A DNA stretch of 64,000 nucleotides from an uncultured Corynebacterium sp. (GCF_946222305.1 NZ_CAMIHZ010000005.1:1-64000), one strand, 5' to 3'; shown: positions 52,758 to 61,538, counted from the stretch's first letter. Made by a program: numbers and translations. The notes: generated by a model from the letters alone, not told the origin.

Positions 52758-53639
52758 ATGCGTTCACATTTCCTACCGAAGCGGATCCTGGCCGCAGTGG
52801 TGGCACTATTCAGCGTTGTGGCACTGGCGGCTTGTGGTTCCAACGAGGCCCGCACGTTGCTGGAATCCATCAAGTCCGGTCACGTGATTCTGGGCACGAA
52901 ATACGACCAGCCCGGGTTGGGTGTGCGCACGCCTTCGAAGAATTATGAAGGTGTGGACACGGATGTCTCGCGCTATGTCGTGAAGTACATCGCCGAGAAG
53001 AACGGCTGGGCCGTGCCGGAGATGACCTGGCGCGAAACCCCATCTGCGCAGCGTGAAACCCTGATCAAGAACGGCGAGGTTGACATGATCGCCGCCACCT
53101 ATTCGATCAACAAGGGGCGCTTTAAGTCTGTGGACTTCGGCGGTCCGTACTTGCAGACGCACCAGGCGATCTTGGTGCGTAAGGACGACCCTATCCAGGG
53201 ACTCAACGACATGGGTGCAGGGACGAAGGTCTGTTCTGTGACCGGTTCTACGCCGGCGCAGAAGATCAAGAAGGCTCTGCCCGAGGTCCAGCTTCAGGAG
53301 TTCGATACTTACTCCGCCTGCGTAGAGGCACTGTCGCGCGGGAAGGTCGATGCTCTTTCCACCGACGCCACCATTTTGGCGGGTTTCGCTGAGCAGTACC
53401 CGGGCACAATGCGTGTCGTCGAGCTGAAGAAGGACGACGGGTCGTACTGGACGAACGAGAATTACGGAATTGGGTTGGCCAAGGGTCAGCCAGACGCCGT
53501 GAAGGCCATCAATGAGGCCCTCAACGAGATGCACGATTCCGGTGAATACGAACGGATCATCAAGAAGAACCTTGGTGACACCATTAAGCCAGGAGACAAG
53601 CCAAAGATTGGTGACCTCTCCTTCATCGATAAGAAATAG
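52758..53639 (+). CDS. gluB: Glutamate-binding lipoprotein GluB
   Basis: A 293-residue periplasmic-type solute-binding protein. The signal peptide has a basic start (MRSHFLPKR), a hydrophobic core and the lipobox VALAAC, lipidated at C26. The binding domain includes the amino-acid SBP pattern GTKYDQPGLGV..YEGVDTDVSRYV and MIAATYSINKGRFKSVDFGGPYL. It captures glutamate for GluCD. Fifteen bases after gluA. Confidence 0.94.
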   Translation: MRSHFLPKRILAAVVALFSVVALAACGSNEARTLLESIKSGHVILGTKYDQPGLGVRTPSKNYEGVDTDVSRYVVKYIAEKNGWAVPEMTWRETPSAQRETLIKNGEVDMIAATYSINKGRFKSVDFGGPYLQTHQAILVRKDDPIQGLNDMGAGTKVCSVTGSTPAQKIKKALPEVQLQEFDTYSACVEALSRGKVDALSTDATILAGFAEQYPGTMRVVELKKDDGSYWTNENYGIGLAKGQPDAVKAINEALNEMHDSGEYERIIKKNLGDTIKPGDKPKIGDLSFIDKK

Positions 53640-53657
53640 GAAGGAGGAGATCAAACA

Positions 53658-54344
53658 ATGAATGCCGATTTATGGGCCGAAATGGGGCCGGAACTTCTCC
53701 CGGCTTTTTGGACGACTGTAAAGCTGACGTTTTGGTCAGCGCTGGGATCTATGATCCTGGGCACGATCCTGACGGCCATGCGTGTCTCCCCCGTTGGTAT
53801 CTTGCGAAATATCGCTACGTTTTATATCAACACGGTGCGCAATACTCCGCTGACCCTGATCGTTTTGTTCGCCTCGCTGGGCCTTTACGTGAACTTGGAT
53901 ATCGCCTTGGCCGGACAGGGAGCGACCTTCACCACGACGAATAACTTCCGTCTCGCGGTGCTGGCTTTCGTTCTCTACACCTCTTCTTTCGTGGCGGAGT
54001 CCTTGCGTTCTGGCATCAACACGGTGCCGTTCGGTCAGGCTGAGGCAGCCCGTTCCTTGGGCCTGAGCTTCTTCCAGAATTTCCGTCACATCATTTTCCC
54101 GCAGGCCCTGCGTGGTGCGATTGTCCCTTTGGGCAACACTCTGATCGCATTGACGAAGAACACCACCATTGCCTCTGTGATTGGTGTCGCGGAAGCATCC
54201 CTGTTGATGAAGTCCACGGTGGAAAATCACGCCAACCAGGTTTTCGTGATCTTCGGTGTGATCGCTTTGGGCTTCGTTATTCTCACGCTGCCGATGGGCT
54301 TGCTCTTTGGCGCGGCTGGCAAGCGATTGGCGGTGAAGCGTTAA
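53658..54344 (+). CDS. gluC: Glutamate ABC transporter permease GluC
   Basis: A 228-residue permease with about five membrane helices. The N-terminal amino-acid-permease pattern FWTTVKLTFWSALGSMILGTIL and the EAA loop EAARSLGLSFFQNFRHIIFPQALRGAIVPLGN, which contacts GluA, are both clear. GGAAGGAGG lies before ATG 53658. Its stop is immediately followed by gluD's ATG. Confidence 0.94.
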   Translation: MNADLWAEMGPELLPAFWTTVKLTFWSALGSMILGTILTAMRVSPVGILRNIATFYINTVRNTPLTLIVLFASLGLYVNLDIALAGQGATFTTTNNFRLAVLAFVLYTSSFVAESLRSGINTVPFGQAEAARSLGLSFFQNFRHIIFPQALRGAIVPLGNTLIALTKNTTIASVIGVAEASLLMKSTVENHANQVFVIFGVIALGFVILTLPMGLLFGAAGKRLAVKR

Positions 54345-55283
54345 ATGACTACACGTGCAACAGTTTTGTACGACACCCCCGGACCACGGGGTAATCAAAT
54401 TAACCGTTTGCTCACGGTAGCGACGATTGTTATTGCAGCTGCTGTGCTCTTGTGGGTGGGCATTCGACTCAACAATAACGGCCAATTCGAGGCCGAAAAA
54501 TGGCAGCCATTCCTCACCGGCGATATGTGGACGACCTACATTCTGCCGGGTCTGTGGGGAACGCTAAAGGCTGCAGTAGTATCCATCATCCTGGCGATCA
54601 TCATCGGCACCGTTTTGGGATTGGGACGCCTATCGGAGGTCGCCCCGGTCCGCTGGGTGTGCACGATCATCGTAGAGTTTTTCCGCGCGATCCCGGTTCT
54701 GCTTCTGATGATCTTCGCCTACCAGGTCTTCGCGATTTACGGTTTGGTGCCCACGAAGCACCTCGCTTTCGGTGCTGTGGTGTTCGGTCTGACCATGTAC
54801 AACGGTTCCGTTATCGCTGAGATTCTGCGTTCCGGTATCCGCGCCCTGCCTGCAGGCCAGGAAGAGGCCGCCATCGCGCTTGGTTTGTCACGACGCCAAA
54901 CGATGTTCAAGATCCTTCTCCCCCAGGCTGTTGCTTCCATGCTGCCGGCATTGGTATCGCAGATGGTCATCGCGTTGAAGGATTCCGCTCTTGGTTACCT
55001 CATCGGTTATGTGGAGGTTGTCCGCTCCAGTCTGCAGGCGGCTTCTTGGTACAAGAACTATCTAGCAGCGATGGTGGTTGTGGCCATCATCATGATCTTG
55101 GTCAACTACCTGCTGTCCCGCTTGGCCGAGCGTATGGAAAGTCAGCTGCGAGCTGGCCGTGCTCGCCGCAACTTCGTGGCCAAGGTGCCACACCAAAAGG
55201 ACGTTGGCGTGGTCACCAAGGACGAAACTAACTTGGACTGGCACAACCCGAACTACCGCGACCTCAAGCACGACTACGAGTAG
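54345..55283 (+). CDS. gluD: Glutamate ABC transporter permease GluD
   Basis: A 312-residue permease, longer than GluC owing to an N-terminal extension with one extra hydrophobic segment (about 23-45) and a hydrophilic C-terminal tail (about 265-312). The EAA loop EEAAIALGLSRRQTMFKILLPQAVASMLPALVSQ is present. It completes gluABCD. Its last 10 bases overlap the 3' end of recX on the other strand. Confidence 0.94.
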   Translation: MTTRATVLYDTPGPRGNQINRLLTVATIVIAAAVLLWVGIRLNNNGQFEAEKWQPFLTGDMWTTYILPGLWGTLKAAVVSIILAIIIGTVLGLGRLSEVAPVRWVCTIIVEFFRAIPVLLLMIFAYQVFAIYGLVPTKHLAFGAVVFGLTMYNGSVIAEILRSGIRALPAGQEEAAIALGLSRRQTMFKILLPQAVASMLPALVSQMVIALKDSALGYLIGYVEVVRSSLQAASWYKNYLAAMVVVAIIMILVNYLLSRLAERMESQLRAGRARRNFVAKVPHQKDVGVVTKDETNLDWHNPNYRDLKHDYE

Positions 55284-55891
55284 TCTTTGAGCTCGCCAAT
55301 CCGCGCTTCGAGAGCTTCCCGGGCATAGCCCAGAGCTTGCCCCTCCGGAAAACCTCGGCGCGCAGCCACACCCACAATTCGGCGCAGAGCTTTGTCGTAT
55401 TCCTTGCGATTAACGGGAACGGTTTTCACGCTCTGCGCTTTCTTGTCGATTAGGCGATGCATGATGGCCTTTTGCTTATCCGCATCAACAGTGTCCAGAG
55501 CTTCTTCTGCTAGCGATCCGGTGATGCCTTTGTGCCGAAGTTCCTGGCGCAAGACGGAAACCGACTTGTTGTTGTGCTCTGCTCGCTGACGGACCCACTC
55601 GCGGGCAAACTGCTCATCATCAAGCATGCCATTGCTCAAGCAGCGGGCAATTACCTCTTCCACGAGCTCCGGATCGAACTCAGCCTCCAACAGCCGCGTT
55701 CGTAGTTCGTATTCGGATCGCGGACGGTGGTCAATTAAGCGGGTAGCTTTAGCCACTACCGGCGCTAGGGCTTGTTCGAACTCTCGATCCACCAGCGGGG
55801 ACTCCCCTTGGATCTCCCCGCTGGTGATCTTCTCGATAGCCCGTTGCAAGCGAGCAATCTTGTCATCCCTACGGGTCTGATCACTCGGCAT
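55274..55891 (-). CDS. recX: RecA regulator RecX
   Basis: A 205-residue helical protein that blocks RecA filament extension. Three helical repeats are visible, with RPRSEYELRTRLLEAEFDPELVEEVIARCLSNGMLDDEQFAREWVRQRAEHN typical of the family. It lies 73 bases downstream of recA on the same strand and is probably co-transcribed by read-through, as in mycobacteria. Its stop overlaps gluD's stop region in opposite orientation. Confidence 0.92.
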   Translation of the reverse strand: MPSDQTRRDDKIARLQRAIEKITSGEIQGESPLVDREFEQALAPVVAKATRLIDHRPRSEYELRTRLLEAEFDPELVEEVIARCLSNGMLDDEQFAREWVRQRAEHNNKSVSVLRQELRHKGITGSLAEEALDTVDADKQKAIMHRLIDKKAQSVKTVPVNRKEYDKALRRIVGVAARRGFPEGQALGYAREALEARIGELKDYS

Positions 55892-55964
55892 CTCTCAACC
55901 TCACTCGGTAATGAACACCTAGAATTTGCCTGACTGGACTTCGCTTACCTGTCTACGCCTACCT

Positions 55965-57080
55965 TTATTCGTCATCCTCATCATCGAAGTTCGGCGCCAG
56001 ATCGATGGGGCGATCCTCGGGCGCGACCTCATCATCGAACTCGTCCTTAACATTCGCATAAGGACCGACCTTTAGCTCCCGCATGATGCGGTCTTCCAGC
56101 TCACTGGCCATTTCAGGGTTGGACTTGAGGAATTCACGGGCCTTTTCCTTGCCCTGACCCAATTGATCGCCATCGTAGGTGTACCACGCGCCGGACTTCT
56201 TGATGATTCCTACCTCGACGCCGAGGTCAATGATCGAACCTTCCCGCGAAATACCTTCGCCATACAAGATGTCGAATTCCGCAATCTTGAATGGAGGGGA
56301 CACCTTGTTCTTGACAACTTTCAGGCGAGTGCGGTTACCCACAACATCCTGGCCATCCTTCAGGGCCTGGATACGGCGAATATCGCAGCGTACTGAGGCG
56401 TAGAACTTCAGTGCCTTACCACCGGTTGTGGTTTCTGGAGAACCGAACATCACGCCGATCTTCTCACGCAACTGGTTGATGAAGATCGCAGTGGTTCCAG
56501 TCTGGTATAACGCACCGGTCATCTTGCGCAGAGCCTGGCTCATCAAGCGCGCCTGCAGACCGACGTGAGAATCACCCATGTCGCCGTCGATTTCCGCCTT
56601 CGGCGTCAGTGCAGCAACCGAGTCGACCACGAGGATGTCGATCGCTCCAGAACGAATTAGCATGTCGGCAATTTCGAGAGCCTGCTCACCAGTATCGGGC
56701 TGGGATACCAGTAGCGCATCGGTATCTACACCCAACTTGCGCGCATAATCTGGGTCCAAGGCGTGCTCCGCGTCGATAAATGCGGCGATACCACCGGCAC
56801 GCTGCGCTTCTGCGATCGCGTGCAAAGCCACAGTCGTCTTACCGGAAGACTCTGGACCATATACCTCAACAACGCGCCCCCGCGGGAAACCGCCGATACC
56901 CAAAGCGACATTAATAGCGATGTTACCGGTGGAGATGGCTTGAATAGGTGGGCGCTTGTCATCACCTAGGCGCATCACAGCACCTTTACCGAAATCCTTT
57001 TCGATTTGAGCCATCGCCAGGTCTAGGGCCTTGGCGCGGTCGTTACTCATCGCAGCAGAAGCCTTCTTCTTCGTCGCCAT
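55965..57080 (-). CDS. recA: Recombinase RecA
   Basis: A 371-residue RecA. Walker A GPESSGKTT (75-83), Walker B ILVVDSVAAL, the L2 region GTTAIFINQLREKIGVMFGSPETTTGGKALKFYASVR, and an acidic C-terminus (NFDDEDDE). No intein is present. ATG 57080 gives MATKKKAS; M11 (MSNDRAKAL) would be a shorter start. An SOS box lies about 235 bases upstream at 57314. The 270-base upstream interval holds no gene. Confidence 0.97.
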   Translation of the reverse strand: MATKKKASAAMSNDRAKALDLAMAQIEKDFGKGAVMRLGDDKRPPIQAISTGNIAINVALGIGGFPRGRVVEVYGPESSGKTTVALHAIAEAQRAGGIAAFIDAEHALDPDYARKLGVDTDALLVSQPDTGEQALEIADMLIRSGAIDILVVDSVAALTPKAEIDGDMGDSHVGLQARLMSQALRKMTGALYQTGTTAIFINQLREKIGVMFGSPETTTGGKALKFYASVRCDIRRIQALKDGQDVVGNRTRLKVVKNKVSPPFKIAEFDILYGEGISREGSIIDLGVEVGIIKKSGAWYTYDGDQLGQGKEKAREFLKSNPEMASELEDRIMRELKVGPYANVKDEFDDEVAPEDRPIDLAPNFDDEDDE

Positions 57081-57313
57081 CTTGCAGTCTCCTCAAAATT
57101 TTCTTCGCTCTACCCAATCCGCAACACTGGTTACGGTCCACAGGGCTTTAGTCTCGCTGGTGGTTTTCCACTAATTACGTTTGTGATTTTTCGTGCGTTG
57201 CCTTCAAGCTGTCTTCGGCACTCAAGCCTTAACTTGCTTACTTAGACCCGCCAACACTTCGAAATAGTTCACTTGGGATAGTAACCGGTGACAATCACAC
57301 CGCCTCAGAATAC

Positions 57314-57329
57314 ACGAACGGGTGTTCGA
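57314..57329. promoter_or_regulatory. LexA box upstream of recA
   Basis: ACGAACGGGTGTTCGA matches the corynebacterial SOS box TCGAAMANNTGTTCGA at all but two informative positions, with both half-sites and correct spacing. It lies between DUF3046 and recA, so it likely controls recA from a promoter distant from the start codon. Confidence 0.75.
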
Positions 57330-57350
57330 AATACTAGCTGCGACACTCGC

Positions 57351-57557
57351 CTAGATATCCTCACCCAAACGACGCTCTTCAGGCACGTCAAAGTCGTCAC
57401 ACAACGCCAGCCACACTTCGCGCAAATCGGCCCCCCGTTCGATTACTTCGCTGGGATAGCCTCCGAACCGGGATAAGTAATGCGTATCCAGCACCCATGA
57501 GGCTCGGTCAGAGCCAAATTCACCTTTAATGAGCCGATCGAATTCCGCCATTCTCAT
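57351..57557 (-). CDS. DUF3046 family protein
   Basis: A 68-residue protein of the DUF3046 family, found upstream of recA in many actinobacteria (Rv2738c). The start MRMAEFDRLIKGEFG and the end REVWLALCDDFDVPEERRLG are typical. It has no known function. ATG 57557 is the family start; the frame extends three codons farther. Divergent from bioY across about 63 bases that hold the bioY control region. Confidence 0.8.
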   Translation of the reverse strand: MRMAEFDRLIKGEFGSDRASWVLDTHYLSRFGGYPSEVIERGADLREVWLALCDDFDVPEERRLGEDI

Positions 57558-57585
57558 GCCGTCCAACCTAACACCTCGGGCGATT

Positions 57586-57615
57586 TAAACACTGTTCAAT
57601 TCATGCTTTAGAATG
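57586..57615 (+). promoter_or_regulatory. bioY promoter with BioQ-like operator
   Basis: TTAAACACTGTTCAA (57586-57600) is an imperfect palindrome; on the minus strand TGAACAGTGTTTA resembles the BioQ operator TGAAC-N3-GTTAC of C. glutamicum. A TAGAAT -10 box is at 57610-57615, six bases before the bioY GTG, so the transcript may be leaderless. The operator would overlap the -35 region. Confidence 0.5.
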
Positions 57616-57620
57616 CTGTT

Positions 57621-58274
57621 GTGTACAAAAACAACGCTCAAACTCCCCGCCGTTTCGGCCCCATGGACTTGGCCTACATCGCAGTCTTTGCAGCCCTCAT
57701 CATTGTCCTAGGTGCCGTATCCATCCCCGTTGGCACCGCAGGCGTGCCCATTGTCCTGCAGAACATGGGTATCATGCTCGCCGCTTTCATCTTGGGCGGC
57801 ACACGCGGCGGTCTCGCCGTCACCCTCTTCCTCGGTGTAGGACTCGTTGGCGTCCCCAACCTCGCAGGGTGGCGCCCCACCTTGGCCGCCCTTCCCGGAC
57901 CCACAGTCGGCTACCTCGTCGGTTACCTCGTATCCGCTTTCATCATCGGCTACGTCGCAGATCGCATCGTTCGCGCCCACCGCCGGTCCGGTCGCTCCCC
58001 CTTCGGGCTTCTCATTGCTCTCGTTGCCCTCGGCATTCTGGGCACGGTTATCCAATACCTCTGCGGTTCCGTCGGCCTCGTGGCACGCACTCCCCTCGAC
58101 TTCACCGGCGCCCTCGCCGCCAACACCCCATTCATCCTCGGGGATCTGCTCAAGACCATCGTGGCCTCAGCCATTGCCACCGGAGTTATCCGCTCGGTGC
58201 CGGACCTCGTACCCACGGCGCAACTCTCCGCACACCCCGACATCTCCCCTTCATCCACCAACTCAGCTCACTAG
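57621..58274 (+). CDS. bioY: Biotin ECF transporter S component BioY
   Basis: A 217-residue membrane protein with about six helices that binds biotin. BioY markers are AVFAALIIVLGAVSIPVGTAGVPIVLQNMGIMLAAFILGG and GPTVGYLVGYLVSAFIIGY. It forms an ECF transporter with BioM and BioN, encoded next. The start is GTG 57621. A non-conserved Pro/Ser-rich tail follows residue 195. Biotin uptake matters in this genus because many corynebacteria are biotin auxotrophs. Confidence 0.94.
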   Translation: MYKNNAQTPRRFGPMDLAYIAVFAALIIVLGAVSIPVGTAGVPIVLQNMGIMLAAFILGGTRGGLAVTLFLGVGLVGVPNLAGWRPTLAALPGPTVGYLVGYLVSAFIIGYVADRIVRAHRRSGRSPFGLLIALVALGILGTVIQYLCGSVGLVARTPLDFTGALAANTPFILGDLLKTIVASAIATGVIRSVPDLVPTAQLSAHPDISPSSTNSAH

Positions 58275-58279
58275 TTCCC

Positions 58280-59050
58280 ATGCCCCTAATGCATCCAGAG
58301 TCGGCACCGCACGCCTTGGTTCACGACCCAATCGTTTTCGATTCGGTCAATCTCGACGTCACGCAGTCCTCGCCCACTGGAATCACCACACGGCGAATCC
58401 TTTCCGATATCTGTACCACCATCAGCGAACATCGCGTAGGCATCATTGGCGCGAACGGCTCTGGAAAGTCCTCCCTCGTCCGCCTCATTAACGGCCTGAA
58501 TTCCCCGTCGGCGGGAGCAGTCACCGTAAGAAACTTGGATGTTTCCCGCCATGCCAAGCAGGTGCGACAGCACGTGGGCTTTATTTTTTCCGACGCCGAC
58601 AATCAAATCCTCATGCCCACCGTGGTAGAAGACGTGGCTTTTTCACTTCGACGCCACAAAATTCCCCGCGCCCAACGCCACCAACGAGCCCTCGCACAGT
58701 TGGAATCGCTGGGCATCGCCCACCTCGCCAACAACTCCCCACATACGTTGTCTGGCGGCGAAAAACAGCTTCTCGCGCTGGCCAGCGTGCTGATCTTGGA
58801 ACCCGACATCATCATCGCTGACGAGCCGACCACGCTCCTCGACCTCAAAAACAGACGTCGGGTGGCAAACGCCTTCGCGCAGCTGGCTCAACAGGTCCTC
58901 GTGGTCACGCACGACCTCGACCTCGTCCGAGACTACGATCGAGTCATTTGGATCGACGACAGCCGGATTGTCGGAGATTCCAACCAGCCAGGAAGTGGCG
59001 GAGCGCGGGGCGTCGTCGAAAAATACGAGGAGGCCTACGGCGGTGTTTAA
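58280..59050 (+). CDS. bioM: Biotin ECF transporter ATPase BioM
   Basis: A 256-residue ECF/CbiO-type ATPase. Walker A GANGSGKSS (57-65), Q-loop in FIFSDADNQ (the D-N-Q form of this family), signature LSGGEKQLLALA, Walker B IIIADEPTTLLD, and H-loop VVTHD. ATG 58280 lies six bases after bioY; the long open frame before it is a shadow of bioY. Two dispersed-motif copies lie in it, 58 bases apart. Confidence 0.92.
   Translation: MPLMHPESAPHALVHDPIVFDSVNLDVTQSSPTGITTRRILSDICTTISEHRVGIIGANGSGKSSLVRLINGLNSPSAGAVTVRNLDVSRHAKQVRQHVGFIFSDADNQILMPTVVEDVAFSLRRHKIPRAQRHQRALAQLESLGIAHLANNSPHTLSGGEKQLLALASVLILEPDIIIADEPTTLLDLKNRRRVANAFAQLAQQVLVVTHDLDLVRDYDRVIWIDDSRIVGDSNQPGSGGARGVVEKYEEAYGGV
58580..58597 (+). 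repeat. Copy of the dispersed T-tract/GACGCC motif in bioM
   Basis: TTTATTTTTTCCGACGCC, a long T-tract within a coding region; preceded by GGGC. Confidence 0.55.
58638..58655 (+). repeat. Second motif copy in bioM
   Basis: CTTTTTCACTTCGACGCC, 58 bases after the first copy, preceded by TGG and followed by ACA. Confidence 0.5.
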
Positions 59051-59663
59051 TCCCCATGCGGTGCCGATGGGTGTCTACCTGCCAGGACGGTCCCCGATTC
59101 ACCGGGCGCCCACGGGGTTAAAGCTCGCCGTGGTCGTGGCCATAATTATCATCACTGCGTTTTTCACCCGGGTGTGGCCCGTCGCTGCAAGCGGACTCAT
59201 CCTCGTGACCTGCCTTTACGCTTCTGCCCGCATTCCGTGGAAGATTGCGCTACGGCAGTTACTCGCCCCACTGCCCATCGTTGCTTTCATTGGTGTAATC
59301 ACGTGGTGGCGAGCCGGTCTATACGAGGCACTGTGCACCAGTGCAACGCTACTGACCGCTATCGCGGTGGCAGTCCTTCTCACGCTCACCACCACTATCG
59401 AGCAGATGATGGACGCCTTAGAACGAGGACTCGCTCCGCTAACACGCCGGGGTTTCCCAACAGAAAAAATCCTCATCGCCATGTCCCTGACGATGAGGTT
59501 GATCCCGCTGACCGCGCTGACAGTTGCGGAAATTTTAGAGGCACGCCGTGCCCGAGGGCTGGGGTTTTCCGCTACGGCATTTGGCGTGCCGTTGATTGTC
59601 CGTAGCTTGCTGCGGGCCAAGGCCTTCGGCGAAGCCCTGATCAGCAGGGGCGCCGGCGACTAG
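59043..59663 (+). CDS. bioN: Biotin ECF transporter T component BioN
   Basis: A 206-residue EcfT/CbiQ-type membrane protein with about five to six helices. The two Ala-Arg-Gly-like coupling motifs are EARRARGLG and, more loosely, SRGAG near the end. GTG 59043 overlaps the bioM stop region and has GAGGAGG upstream; earlier starts would lie inside bioM. It links BioY to BioM. Confidence 0.9.
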   Translation: MFNPHAVPMGVYLPGRSPIHRAPTGLKLAVVVAIIIITAFFTRVWPVAASGLILVTCLYASARIPWKIALRQLLAPLPIVAFIGVITWWRAGLYEALCTSATLLTAIAVAVLLTLTTTIEQMMDALERGLAPLTRRGFPTEKILIAMSLTMRLIPLTALTVAEILEARRARGLGFSATAFGVPLIVRSLLRAKAFGEALISRGAGD

Positions 59664-59682
59664 GCTAATCGTTTCCAGGAAA

Positions 59683-60519
59683 CTAGGACTCATTGCGCAG
59701 CTGGCGCATCCGCTCCGCAACTGCGTCATCGGTGAAATTGCCAGCCTGGGGCTGTCCCTGCTCAATGGAACGCTGCTGGTTGCCACCCTCAATGCTCTTA
59801 TCCTGGTTCATCTCGGCACGCAGCTGCTCCAAGCGCGAGTGGCCGGCCATCTGGATCCCCGCCTGCTGGACCTCCATCATGCGGCCTTGCACGGAGTTTT
59901 GAGCCAGCTCGGACTGCCCCAGCGCATTGGCGTAACGGCGCTCGATCTTTTCCCGCACCTGATCCAAGTTCGGGGTGGAACCGGAGGCGACCTGATTCAT
60001 GGACTGCAGGGACTCGGCAACCTTTTCCTGCATCTTGGCCTGCTCCAGCTGACTCAGCAGCTTCGTGCGCTCAGCGGCTTTCTGCTGCAGCTGCATGGCG
60101 TTGCGCTCCACGGCCTGCTTGGCCTGGGCTGCCTGCTGCAGGGACTGGTCGTGCAATCCCTTAAGATCCTCTACGGACTGCTCAGCAGTGACCAGCTGGG
60201 CCGCGAAAGCCTCGGCTGCGTTTTCGTACTCCGCCGCCTTTTGCTGGTCGCCTTCGGCGCGAGCCTTATCCGCCAAGCCCAGTGCCTGCTTGGTGTTGGC
60301 GTGCAGCTTTTCGACCTCGGCAAGCTGTCGATTCAGCTTCATCTCCAACTGGCGCTGGTTGCCGATGACCGCAGCAGCCTGCTGGGAAAGGGCGTGGTGT
60401 TGCTTCTGAGCTTCAGCAATCGCCTGCTCGATTTGGACCTTTGGGTCAGCATTTTCCTCGATCTTGCTGTCGAACAGCGCCATCAAGTACTTCCAGGCCT
60501 TTGAAAATGGGTTCGCCAC
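59683..60519 (-). CDS. pspA: PspA/IM30 family membrane-stress protein
   Basis: A 278-residue protein with the amphipathic N-terminal helix MANPFSKAWKYLMALFDSKIEENADP and a long coiled coil (about 28-215) rich in Gln and Ala, then a disordered Gln-rich tail. PspA-type proteins bind and protect the inner membrane. It follows clgR on the same strand, as in M. tuberculosis where ClgR activates this gene (Rv2745c-Rv2744c). Convergent with bioN. Confidence 0.9.
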   Translation of the reverse strand: MANPFSKAWKYLMALFDSKIEENADPKVQIEQAIAEAQKQHHALSQQAAAVIGNQRQLEMKLNRQLAEVEKLHANTKQALGLADKARAEGDQQKAAEYENAAEAFAAQLVTAEQSVEDLKGLHDQSLQQAAQAKQAVERNAMQLQQKAAERTKLLSQLEQAKMQEKVAESLQSMNQVASGSTPNLDQVREKIERRYANALGQSELAQNSVQGRMMEVQQAGIQMAGHSRLEQLRAEMNQDKSIEGGNQQRSIEQGQPQAGNFTDDAVAERMRQLRNES

Positions 60520-60568
60520 CGCGAAACTCCTCTAGATTATTTCGACGTAAATTAACGGCTATATTCTA

Positions 60569-60958
60569 TCAACGCTCGGGCACCAAGGCACCGGCATTGG
60601 CATGCTTGATCGCCATGCTGGCTGCGAGTTCGGCCGCAGCGGCGTCCAGAGCCATCATCGAAGCTGCCTCCACAATCACGCTGGCGACGCTGATCCCCAT
60701 GCCGTGGCACACACTGGCCAAGAGCTCACTGGAGACTTCCTTGCGACCACGCTCGATCTCGGACAAGTAACCAGGGCTGACACTGGCAATCGACGCGAGT
60801 TCACGCAGACTGAAGCCAGATTGAGAGCGGTATTCGCGCAGCGTAGCCCCCAACGCCTCACGCAGCAACGGTTCCTGATCAGGCGCCACCGGATGGGTAG
60901 CCGAAGCCGGCTCCATCACATCAGAGCGGGATTCCATAACGATAGTGTTTTGAGTCAT
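60569..60958 (-). CDS. clgR: XRE-family regulator ClgR
   Basis: A 129-residue regulator with one helix-turn-helix (LREYRSQSGFSLRELASIASVSPGYLSEIERGRKEVSSELL). ClgR activates clp protease genes, and in mycobacteria pspA. ATG 60958 (MTQNTIVMESRSD) is the likely start; the frame runs on to 61003. The C-terminus is alanine-rich and ends ALVPER. It sits between cinA and pspA; the gap to pspA is 49 bases. Confidence 0.9.
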   Translation of the reverse strand: MTQNTIVMESRSDVMEPASATHPVAPDQEPLLREALGATLREYRSQSGFSLRELASIASVSPGYLSEIERGRKEVSSELLASVCHGMGISVASVIVEAASMMALDAAAAELAASMAIKHANAGALVPER

Positions 60959-61022
60959 CACTGGGTCTAACGTACGAAGGTGGAATTTTGTTCCCTCCAC
61001 CATAGCGTGACTACAGACAGCG

Positions 61023-61538
61023 TTAGCCGAGTTCGCGTTCTACGCCCGATAAGAGACTGATGGCAAATTTCACGGTTGATTGCCTGATTGCTGCCCGCAC
61101 GTCGCTAGCGTTTGGGTCCCACCACTCGGCCGGTAGAGTCTGCACCACTGTTTGTTCAGGGGCTTTTGTTCCGACGCCCACGTATACCTCACCCACCGGA
61201 TGACCATCTTGGGGATCGGGGCCTGCAACTCCGGTCAGCCCGATGCCGAAATCGGCATCGCATTTTCGCGCTGCCCCCGTCGCGAGTGCTGCGGCAACAT
61301 CGGGGTGGACTGGCCCGTGGCGTCGGAGAAGATCGGGATTCACCCCAGCCAACGTCGACTTAAGGTCGGTGGCATAGACAATGAGGCCACCTCGCAGCAC
61401 GTTGGACGCACCGGGGACGGTGGCGAGAGTTGCCGAAAGCAACCCGGCAGTCAGCGATTCGGCGGTAGCTACCGTGCGCCCAGAGCGTCGCAACTGGACG
61501 ATAAGGTCGCACGCAGAAACTTCATCCAGCCTAGACAT
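61023..61538 (-). CDS. cinA: Nicotinamide-nucleotide amidase (CinA C-terminal type)
   Basis: A 171-residue CinA/PncC amidase domain, which deamidates NMN to nicotinate mononucleotide. ATAESLTAGLLSATLATVPGAS and GIGLTGVAGPDPQDGHPVGEVYVG are diagnostic; the N-terminal MoaB-like domain of long CinA proteins is absent, as usual in corynebacteria. ATG 61538 overlaps the end of pgsA by eight bases. A motif copy is at 61162-61178. Confidence 0.88.
   Translation of the reverse strand: MSRLDEVSACDLIVQLRRSGRTVATAESLTAGLLSATLATVPGASNVLRGGLIVYATDLKSTLAGVNPDLLRRHGPVHPDVAAALATGAARKCDADFGIGLTGVAGPDPQDGHPVGEVYVGVGTKAPEQTVVQTLPAEWWDPNASDVRAAIRQSTVKFAISLLSGVERELG
61162..61178 (+). repeat. Copy of the dispersed T-tract/GACGCC motif
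   Basis: GCTTTTGTTCCGACGCC, antisense within cinA, followed by CACG. Confidence 0.45.

Noticed and set aside
57869..58279. N-terminal extension of bioM
   Set aside because: An Arg/His/Pro-rich out-of-frame reading of bioY; the ATPase starts at ATG 58280.
60959..61022. A ClgR operator (CGCTN-A-N-GCG type) before clgR
   Set aside because: GCGT/AGCG pieces are present, but spacing and symmetry do not fit the known site.
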